From Anas platyrhynchos (taxonomy: Eukaryota > Chordata > Aves > Anseriformes > Anatidae): DNA of 64,000 nucleotides. Shown here piece after piece: positions 1 to 16,758 of the stretch; the first letter of the stretch is position 1; each line of letters opens with the position of its first letter. The notes beneath the pieces were generated by a model. The model had not been told where the DNA came from, made no database searches, and worked only from the letters and a program-made list of their open reading frames with translations. The translations under genes were made by a program, and so were the position numbers. The DNA lies in NCBI RefSeq assembly GCF_047663525.1, contig NC_092605.1, forward strand, positions 1,302,001-1,366,000, read 5' to 3'.

Positions 1-152
1 CGGGGCTTGCGGAGGATGCGGGTGCTGGTGAGGGGTGGGGGGTGCTGGTGGGAACAGGGGGCTGGGGGTGTTGTAGGGCTGGGGGGGGCAGGGGGATGAG
101 CCCCCAAAAAGGGCCGTTGGGTGGGTCCGAGCCCCCTCTCCGTGTGCCACAG

Positions 153-6955
<6,803 letters not shown>

Positions 6956-8062
6956 CCCACGGGGGGGGGGGACGGGGATGGGCAGCCCCCCCCCCCGTGC
7001 GCCCCCCACCCCTACGCCGCGGGACCCCCCCCCCCCCTTCCCGGTCATTATGCAAAAGCCCGGGGCTGGGGTTTTGGGGGGGGGGGGGGGTGGTTGTGGG
7101 GGTGGGGGGGGGGCGCACGGGGTGTTTTGGGGGGGTTGTGGGGGGGGCGCCCCCGTACAAGCCATACTTTCCCTAGTACCTCTGACTGTTTGCCAGCAGG
7201 TAAAGCAGAAATCAGGTGTGTTGTTCTATTTATTTTGCGTGTAAATATTGTATTTCTCGCCGGGAAGTTTTAACGGAAAAAAGAGGAAAAAAAAGAAAAA
7301 AGACAAAAAAAAAAAAAAAGAAAAAAAAAATGAAAAAAAAAAGGCGAAACACCAACAGGCGACGAGGACGGAAAAACAAAAAAAAAAATTTAAAAAAAAA
7401 ATAATAAAATAATAATAATATGGGGAGGGGGTCGGTGGGGGTTTTGGGGGGGCGTGGGGGGGTTTTGGGGTGGGGGGGGGGCGCGTTTCCGTTTCATGCA
7501 CTGTTTCCCCCCAGCCTGGCTGGGACGAGGACAGCGGGGAGCTCTGTACAGGGGGGGCCGCGGCGGGCAGGGCGGGGGGCTCGGGGGGTTGGGGGGCTCG
7601 GGGGGGGGGTCCCAACTCTGCCTCCCCCCCCCCCCTTTTTTTTTTTCCTCGTCCCGGTGCAATAGCGGGGGGGTCGGGGTGGCGGCGGACGCTGGCCCGT
7701 CCCGCCGAGCCCTGCCCGCCGCGACCCCCGCTGCCCCCCCCCCACCCCCCCGCGCTGTAAATGTGTACAGGCAAGGGGGGGGGGGGGGCTTTTCCAGTGT
7801 AAACACTAAAAAAAAAAAAAAAAGACAAAAAAAAAAAAAGGAGAAAAAAAAATAACAAAAACACACAGACGCAGACGCGGAGCAAACATTAAAAAAAAAT
7901 GACAAAAAAAAGAAAAAAAAGGAAAAAAAAGGAAAAAAAAGGATTAAAAACACAAAGGTTTTATGAACAGCAAACTCTATGTAAAGGCCTTTTAGTATGG
8001 AACTTTTTTATCGCCCCCTTGGCTTCTGAATAAAGAAATAAATAAATGAGAAATAAATGGAT
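6956..8062 (+). other. BAHCC1: BAHCC1 3'UTR with poly(A) signals
   Basis: Non-coding sequence after the TGA at 6953-6955. It alternates long poly-G, poly-C and poly-A tracts, including A-rich blocks at about 7275-7415 and 7805-7945. An AATAAA at 8029-8034 is followed by further overlapping AATAAA copies to about 8058. The transcript probably ends just after these, before the minisatellite starting near 8066. Confidence 0.75.
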
Positions 8063-8065
8063 ATA

Positions 8066-9060
8066 TGCAGCCCCCGCCTGCCCAGCTCCAAGGGGGGGCA
8101 CCCCTGGGGGGGGGGTATCTGGGGGGGGGGGGTGGGGTACCCCTGGGGGGGGTGGGGGCACCCAGAGGGGGATGGGGGACCCAAAGGGAAGGGATGGGGG
8201 GACAATGGGGGCACCCTAAGGTGGGGGGGGGGGAATGGGGGCACACAAAAGGGGGGGGTTGGGGGTGGACGAGGCGCCCGGGGGGGGGGAAATGGGGGTA
8301 CCTAGGGGGAGATGGGGGCACCCAATAGAGGGGGTGGGGGAAATGGGGGCACCCAGGGGAAGATGGGGGGCACCCAAAGGTGGGGGGGGAATGGGGGCAC
8401 CCAGAGGGGGATGGGGGGACCCAAAAGGTGGCATGGGGGGTGGATGGGGGCACCCAATGGGAGGGATGGGGAGATGGGGGCACCCAAAGGTGGGGGGGAA
8501 GGGGGGCACCCGGGGGGGCTGGGGGCACCCAAAAGGGGGGGATGGGGGGTGGATGGGGGCACCCGGGGGGGGGAAATGGGGGTACCTAGGGGGACATGGG
8601 GGCACCCAGGGGAGATTTGGGGGCACCCAAAGGTGGGGGGGAGATGGGGGCACCCAAAAGGGGGGGCTGGGGGCACCCAATTGGGGGGTTGGGGGCAGGA
8701 TGGGGGCACCCAAAGGGGGGTCTGGGGGCACCCAGGGGGAGATGGGGGGCACCCAATGGAGGGGGGGGGGAAATGGGGGCACCCAAAGGTGGGGGGGAGA
8801 TGGGGGCACCCAGAGGGGGATGGGGGCACCCAAAAGGGGGGGGGCAGGATGGGGGCACCCAAAAGGGGGGCTGGGGGCACCCAAAGGGGGGGTTGGGGAC
8901 ACCCAGAAGGGGCTGGGGCACCCGGGGGGGGCTGGGGGCACCCAATGAGGGGGGGGGGGAAATGGGGGCACCCAAAAGGGGCTGGGGGCACCCAATGGGG
9001 GGGTAGGGGGCACCCAGGGGGGGCTGGGGGGGACGCAGGAGCCCTGGGGGGGTCAGGCTG
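8066..9060. repeat. G-rich minisatellite (GGGGGCACCCAAAGG class) between BAHCC1 and ACTG1
   Basis: About 1 kb of tandem units of roughly 20-35 bp built on ATGGGGGCACCCAAAGG, followed by a poly-G of variable length. It starts at once after the BAHCC1 poly(A) cluster. The plus strand is extremely G-rich and the C runs are limited to CACCC. No coding signal is supported. Confidence 0.9.
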
Positions 9061-9174
9061 GGGGGAGGGGCGCGGCGGGACCCGGCCTGGCCCCCCCCAG
9101 CCCCGCCCCTCCCCCCCCCCCAGCGGGGGGCGGTGGGGGAGGGGCTGGGGGGGGAGGGGCCGCAGGGAGCCGGG

Positions 9175-9335
9175 CCCGCCCCACGTGGGGGCAGACGGAC
9201 AGGCAGAGGCCGCCCGCCATTGGCCGCGCCGCAGCCAATCAGAAGGGAGCAGAGGGCAGCGCGCGGAGCCCATTGGCTGGCGGGGAGCCCTTTTGTTCTC
9301 GCCACCCGGGCGCGGTTAACCCTGAGCTGCCGGAA
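9175..9335. promoter_or_regulatory. Orphan promoter-like element with three CCAAT boxes and a CACGTG E-box
   Basis: Within about 100 bp are CACGTG (9182-9187) and three CCAAT boxes: ATTGG at 9219-9223, CCAAT at 9235-9239 and ATTGG at 9272-9276. The surrounding DNA is CpG-rich. No protein-coding first exon is visible here, and the flanking genes BAHCC1 and ACTG1 both point their 3' ends toward it. It could be a promoter of a non-coding RNA or an enhancer. Confidence 0.45.
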
Positions 9336-9357
9336 GGAAATGAATGGGATGTGAATG

Positions 9358-9720
9358 GGCGGGGGGGGGGGGGCGATGAATGGGGGGGGGGAATGAATGG
9401 GGAGCGGGGGGGTGGGGGCGGGGAGGGAGGAATGGGGGGGCGGGGGGATTGCGGGGGGGCAATGGGGGAGCACCAGGTGGTGCGGGGGGGCACGGGGGGG
9501 GGCATAGAGAGGGTGGGTAAATGGGGGGGGCAATGAATGGGGGGGGATGGGGGGTGGGGGCGGGGGGGGGGCGGATGGGGGGGGGCGGGGGGCAACGGGT
9601 GGAGCGTGGGGGGGCACAAAGGGGGTGAGGGGAGGGGTCCTTGGGGTGGGGGGGAGGCCCCAGGGGGTGACCCTGGGTTGGGGGGGGGTCCGGGGGGGTC
9701 ATGGGGGGGGGGCGCTGAGC
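9358..9720. repeat. G-rich low-complexity tract with GAATGAATGGGG units
   Basis: Poly-G stretches broken by short ATGAATGG, GGATGG and GGCAATGG words. There is no gene signal. Confidence 0.7.
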
Positions 9721-9756
9721 TGGAGCTGAGCCAAGCCGCGGTGCTGCGGAGCGGCG

Positions 9757-9770
9757 CTGCCCCCTCGCGG
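9757..9770 (-). promoter_or_regulatory. CTCF-type motif
   Basis: CTGCCCCCTCGCGG is the exact reverse complement of the vertebrate CTCF 14-mer consensus CCGCGNGGNGGCAG. It sits between the convergent ends of BAHCC1 and ACTG1. Occupancy is inferred only. Confidence 0.5.
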
Positions 9771-9789
9771 CCGGCCTGGGGGGGTTGGG

Positions 9790-10165
9790 GGGGGCGGACA
9801 GACAGACGGACAGACAGCTGGGGAGGGGGCTGGAGGCAGGGGTGGGGAGGGGCAGGGAGGACAAAAGGCCGGGGGGGGGAAGGGGAAGGGGAATGGGGGG
9901 GGGGCTGCAGGGACAGCCGGACAGACAGACAGACAGCTGGGTGAGGGGGGGGGCAGGACGGACAGACGGACGGGTGCGGGGAGGGGTGGGCGGACAGGTG
10001 GCTGCCGAGGGGGGGGGGGAGGACGGACAGACGTAGGGACAGATGGACGGACGGATGGGGGGGGCAGCTGGACGGACAGACGGCTGCGGGGAAGGCCGGA
10101 CAGATGGACGGGCAGATTGGGCACGAGGGGACGGACAGATGGACACGGGGGGGGGACAAACGGAC
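9790..10165. repeat. GGACAGA/CGGACAGA microsatellite, degenerate
   Basis: Repeated GACAGACAGACGGACAG and GATGGACGGACGG words, interrupted by poly-G, over about 370 bp. There is no coding signal. Confidence 0.8.
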
Positions 10166-10511
10166 AGCAGCCCCCACCAGCAGCACGGCCTGACCGGGGG
10201 CAGCCCAATTAACTGGGTAATTAGCAGGGAAGGGAATGGGGGCAAATCAGGAGCCCCCCAGCAGCAAAACCCCACCATGAGGGGGGGGGGCACATGGATG
10301 AACTTGGCAGGTTGACCCCCCCCAACCAAGGCAGCCACCCCACACCTTGACCCCCACCCTATTTTAACCCACCCCAGGACCCTTCTCCCCACCTCCCACC
10401 CCATTTTAATTTTTTTAATCCATCCCCCCCATTTTTATTTTTTTTTTTTTCCACCCCCCCTCGAAGCCCCCCCATCACAGCACACCGAGGCACAGGGGGG
10501 GGGGGGAGTTT

Positions 10512-11309
10512 ACTGCAGCGCTTTTTTTTCTTTTTATTTTCCTTACACAATGACGTGTTGTCGGGCGTTACAATTTTTTTCTCAACTTTCGGATGACTTA
10601 CAAATTTTGGTTTCCTACTTTGTCATGTGAGAAGAGAAAACATTAAGGCAACGTACAAAAAAAAAAAAAATCTTACATAAATTAAACAATGCATAAATTT
10701 ACAGGTGTAAATGCAAAGTTTCAGCAACTCAAAGTTGAGTAACTTCAGCCCCGTGATGGTTACTGGGAGACGGGGAGGGGGAGGAGGATGCGGACTGGTT
10801 CGTAAGGCTCGGATGCGATATGTTTTTCCCGACCTTGCTAGAACGGCAGCAACAGAAGTGGGGGCTTGGATGGACTCCTACCAGCCTCTAGACGAAATCT
10901 GGAATACTCCGCACTGGGTGGACTGGAAGCCTGGCTCCCAATACCCTGTACACATCTGGCCGCCCGCGGTGCCGCTGTCAGTAGGGCGGGAGCTGCGCGA
11001 GGCTCCCCCCGAGGCGCCCGCCCCCCAGGCTGGAGCAGATCTGTACAGGGTATTATTGCGCTAAGGGGGACACCGAGGGAACGGAGAACTTGGCTACAAG
11101 AGGTCAAATCGAGTGGCAGCTCGGCCAGCCAGTGCCGACACTGGGCTAACATCAGGTACAGACTTTCCAAGGGCAAGTTTTCTTTTTTGAAAAAGAAGGC
11201 TTATTCCAGTTTTATGAGGCTAGCATGAGGTGTATAGATTTGCCTGGGCAAACATATACTAGTGAGACAACTCATGCAGCAGATGCGGCGCACCTGCTAG
11301 CAAGTCCGT
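10512..11309 (-). other. ACTG1: ACTG1 3'UTR and poly(A) signal
   Basis: Downstream of the ACTG1 stop, on the minus strand, is a moderately AT-rich UTR of about 800 nt. AATAAA lies at 10533-10538 on the minus strand, and cleavage is expected near 10512-10522. A length of 700-800 nt is usual for vertebrate gamma-actin. Confidence 0.8.
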
Positions 11310-13181
<1,872 letters not shown>

Positions 13182-13483
13182 TTAAACACCGGGACCACCC
13201 CCCCAAATACCGAGAACCCCCCCCCACACCCCCGCCCTCCGCGTTCGAATCTCCCGCTCCGTGACGTCACCCCCCTCCGCAGCCAATCAGCGCCGCCCCT
13301 CAACCCAACGGCGGGATCCGCTGGGCGAGACCATTCCCCCCGCGGGGGGGTTCCCGCGGCCCACCCCCCCCCCGTTCCCCGTTCTCCCTCCCGGTTTCTC
13401 CCCCTCGCTCCCCGCAGCGGAGGAGCCCCGCGGGGGGGTCGCATCGAGGCCCTGCAGGCCCCGGGAGGGGGTCGGGGCCGTAC

Positions 13484-13549
13484 CTGCGGGGTTGCTGCTG
13501 GCGGAGCTGGGGAGCGCGGTGCCGCCTGTTCCGCTGCCGCCGGCCGAGT
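13484..13549 (-). other. ACTG1: ACTG1 non-coding first exon
   Basis: On the minus strand a GC-rich leader ends at the donor CAG|GTACGG at 13484 and is spliced to the acceptor just before the ATG exon. The 5' end is placed about 30 nt downstream of the TATA box, at a CACT-type initiator near 13549. Confidence 0.7.
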
Positions 13550-13670
13550 GAGACCGCCCGGCTGCCAGCCCCGCGCTTTTATACCCAGGGGGCGGAGGCC
13601 ACGCCCCCCCGGCCGAGAACATCGCCATATATGGAGATCTTTCCGAAACACGCGCTCTCATTGGCTGGCG
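13550..13670 (-). promoter_or_regulatory. ACTG1: ACTG1 core promoter: CCAAT, CArG (SRF) and TATA boxes
   Basis: In order toward the start site on the minus strand these are a CCAAT box (13660-13664), a perfect CArG box CCATATATGG (13625-13634) and a TATAAAA box (13577-13583). This CCAAT-CArG-TATA arrangement is the known cytoplasmic actin promoter. It implies SRF/MRTF control and serum responsiveness. Confidence 0.85.
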
Positions 13671-13924
13671 CCTGCCCGGCCACGTGGGGAGCCTGGCGGG
13701 GCTGCCCCCGCCCCAAGGAACCCCGGAACCTGCATGGGGCATAACCAAAGGGGGGGGGGGGGGGGGGGCGGCGACCCCCGGCCCGGCCGTGGCGACCCCG
13801 GGACCGGGACCGGGACCTGGGACCTGGGACCTTTGGGGGGGGGCCACGGCGGTGCCAGGCCCTGGGGCTGCTCCTGCAGGGCTGGGGGCAACGGGCACCG
13901 GCTGGGGGGTGGCCCTGGGGGGGG

Positions 13925-14475
13925 GGCGACCCCTTTGGGACACCCCCTATGGGGGCACCCCCAGGGTGTGGGGGCGGCTATGGGGCAGCCACAGTGTATG
14001 GGGACACCCCACCCCGTGGGGACACCCTATGGGGGCACACAGGGTATAGGGACACACGCCCCCCCCCCATGGGGACACCCGGGTATAGGGGCACCCGGGT
14101 ATAGGGGCAGCCTGGGGGGGCACCCGCGCCCTATAGGGGGGCACACACAGCCTATAGGGACACCCCCCCTCTATGGGAACACCCACACCCTATGGGCACC
14201 CCCCGTGGGGACAGCCTGACACTGAGTGGGGACATCCTATAGGGACACCCGCACCCTATAGGGACACCCCATGGGGTCACCCTATGGGGTCACCCTGTGG
14301 GGGGCACTGAGACTCCATGGGGACACCCACACCCTATAGGGACACCCTACAGGGGCACCCTATAGCGTCCCACACCCTGTAGGGACACTACGGGGACACC
14401 AACACTCTATGGGGACACCCACACCCTATAGGGACACCCCCACCCTATAGGCACACCCCCACCCCATTCACCCCA
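13925..14475. repeat. CTATAGGGACACCC minisatellite upstream of ACTG1
   Basis: Tandem units of about 17-22 bp built on CCCTATAGGGACACCCACA, with CTATGGGG variants, over about 550 bp. This is ordinary tandem duplication and there is no coding potential. Confidence 0.85.
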
Positions 14476-15130
14476 CAGCCAGCCCCATTCACCCCCCGAC
14501 TCTAGTCAGGCCTGGCTGTGCCCCCCCCCCCATGTCTGGCACTGTCACACCCCAAGGCCTGGTCCTGCCCCCCCCCCCCGTCACCACCACCTGGGGACGG
14601 TGCCACCCATGGGTGCCCGAGCCCCCCCGCGCTGTGCTGGGGGTGCCGGGGGCTGGGTGCACCAGGGGGGGCTGGGGGGGGCCCCATGGGTGGTGCTGAG
14701 CCCCCCCCGGGCCCCATGGGTGGTGCTGAGCCCCCCCAGCCCTACAGATGGGTGCTGGGGCGCAGAGCGGGGCTGGCACCCTGGGGACCCCCAGAGGGCT
14801 GGGATTTGGGATTTTTTTTTGGGGGGGGTCGTGTCCCCAAGGCCAGCAGCAGGGACAGCAGGACGGTGTCCCCAGGGGGGTTGTGGGGGTCTCGTGTCCT
14901 TGTCGTGGGGGTGTCGGGGCTGGGAGGGGGGGGGCGCTGGGTGCGCAGGGGACCCGTGGGTGCCGGGGGGGGGCCGCGCCCACGGGGCACCCACGGGGCA
15001 CCCAAGGGCGCTGCCTTCGTGCCCAAAGAAGGAGCTGCTGCCGGGCACCCGGGGCGTGAACGGGGCGGGGGGGGGGGGAAGGTTAAGGGTGTGGGGTGGG
15101 GGGGGGCCGCGCCCCGCACCGAAACCGCCC
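14476..15130. other. Intergenic sequence, no gene seen
   Basis: GC-rich unique or low-complexity sequence between ACTG1 and FSCN2. It contains a short direct duplication (GGGCCCCATGGGTGGTGCTGAG, near 14676-14730). I found no splice-framed coding segment. Confidence 0.6.
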
Positions 15131-15292
15131 CCGCGGGGACCTTCGCCCGGGGAGGGGGGGGCAAAGGGAGGAGGAGGAGGAGGAGGAGGAGGAAGGCGCA
15201 CAGCTGTGCGCCTTCCTCCTCCTCCTCCTCCTCCTCCTCCTTCTCCTCCCTTTTTTCCCCCCCCCCCCAGCCCCGGGCGAAGGTCCCCGCGG
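15131..15292. repeat. Large inverted repeat with a 74-bp perfect palindrome
   Basis: The core 15167-15240 is perfectly self-complementary around 15203/15204. Each arm is a GGA (or TCC) triplet run followed by AAGGCGCACAG (or its complement). An outer 22-bp pair, 15131-15152 and 15271-15292 (CCGCGGGGACCTTCGCCCGG and its complement), is also perfect. Between core and outer arms the sequence is poly-G on one side and poly-C/T on the other, differing in length by 16 nt. Confidence 0.95.
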
Positions 15293-15782
15293 TGGTGATG
15301 CGGTGCCCCCCCCCCCCATAGCCTGTGCGCCAGGCTCTGTCGCCGTGGTGACAGCGACAGCCCCCCCCCGTTGTCACGGTGACGGCGGGGCGTTGCGCAA
15401 GATGTCGCCCCCCCCCCTTTCCCCTTTTCCCCCCCCCCCCCCCCAAAATCCGCAGCCCCCACCCCCGGGGTGCCCGTGGGGCAGGACCCCCCCCACCCCA
15501 TGGGAGCGATATTTTGGGGAGGGGGCCCCCCTGTGTGCAAACGCAGCTCCGGGCTCCTGCACCGAGCACTCACGGGGAGCCAGCAGCACCCTGGGGTGCC
15601 CCCCCCCGGAGCCCCCAACCCCACAGGACCCTGCCCCACTTCCCCCCCCCTCCCACCCCCCCCATCCCGAAAGCCAACCCGGCTCCGTTTCGGTGGGGGT
15701 CAGTTACAGCGCGCCGGGCAGCTCGGGTAACCCAAGGCAGCGGCTGGGGGGCCCCCCCCATATTCCCCCCCCCCCCCCCCGC

Positions 15783-16560
15783 CATGAAAAAGTCATGAGG
15801 CAAACAATCCCCGGGACCTATTTTCGGGAACAATAACTCGCCGCCGCGCTGACACCGGAGCTGGGGGGGCAAGGGGGGGGGGGAAGGAGGCCGCGGCGGC
15901 ACGGTGCCGGTGCGCAGCCGATGCTGGGTGCTGGGGACCCGGTGTCCCAGCCCGTCCCCATGTCCCTTGGGTGGCACCAGGGGGGGTCCCCATGCCCTGT
16001 CCCCAATTGTCCCCCCCGGGGAGCCCAAACGGACCCCTTGGCACGGCCCCCCCAGCACCATAGGGCCCCATACCCCGCGTGCTGCAGGGGGTCCCCGTGC
16101 GCCCCCCATCCCCATCCCATCACAACCAAGGGGCTGCGTGACCCTACAGCCGGCAGGGATTTGGGGCCGCAGGACAGATGGAGGCCGAGGGCCCCAAAGC
16201 AGGATAAAAGGTTTAACCCTAATCAAAATGCCTCGGCTAATTGTAAGGCGCTTAGGGGCTGGCTGGGAGGCGGCGCGGCTGGAGGTGACCCGCAGCTGAA
16301 TCAGAGAGCCCGGTAACCTTAGCCCGTGGGGGAACGGATCCGCCGGCCCGCGCCCGGATCGGGTTCCCACCCAAGTTTTCCACCCTCGGCACCGCAGCGG
16401 GGACAGCGGGGCCGTGGGGCTGGAGGGGCCGCGCACCCCAAGGAACCGGCCGGGGGCTTTTGGGGCGCCCACTGCTGCTCCCCTCGGGGCTGGAAGCGAA
16501 GGCCCCGCTCTAGGTTCCCTTGGGCTCGGCGATCTGGCCGGATTTTGTAATCCTACCTGC
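15783..16560 (+). promoter_or_regulatory. FSCN2: Candidate FSCN2 upstream regulatory region
   Basis: Several stretches drop in GC and look non-repetitive. One is at 15783-15840, with AACAATCC and AACAATAA SOX-like words. Another is at 16200-16246, with CCCTAATCAAAA and CTAATTG homeodomain words. Others are GCTGAATCAG at 16294-16303 (NRL/AP-1-like half palindrome) and TAATCC at 16548-16553 (CRX/OTX type) about 205 bp before the ATG. FSCN2 is photoreceptor-enriched, so these motifs fit, but their function is inferred. Confidence 0.4.
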
Positions 16561-16758
16561 GCCTAATTCAACGCCCCGTGGCCCCCAGCCCACCCCCGGC
16601 CCCCCCTCCCCGCCGTGCCGTGCGGTGCCGAGCGGTGCCGAGCCGCGGGGCCAGTGCGGCGGCGGCAGCCGGCAGCGCAGACGTCCCCGCCGCGACGCCC
16701 GGGGAGCCCCCGGCAGCCCCCTGGGGCCGCCCCCCCCCGGGAGGGCGGTTGGCGAAAG

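Noticed and set aside
8066-9617. CRISPR-like array of spaced direct repeats, or proline/glycine-rich protein genes
   Set aside because: The units vary in length and there are no unique spacers. This is a vertebrate G-rich minisatellite, and the open frames are repeat artefacts.
13925-14475. Phage T7-type promoter copies, because of CTATAGGG
   Set aside because: Only the short CTATAGGG word recurs, as part of a tandem repeat. The rest of a phage promoter is absent and the context is a bird genome.
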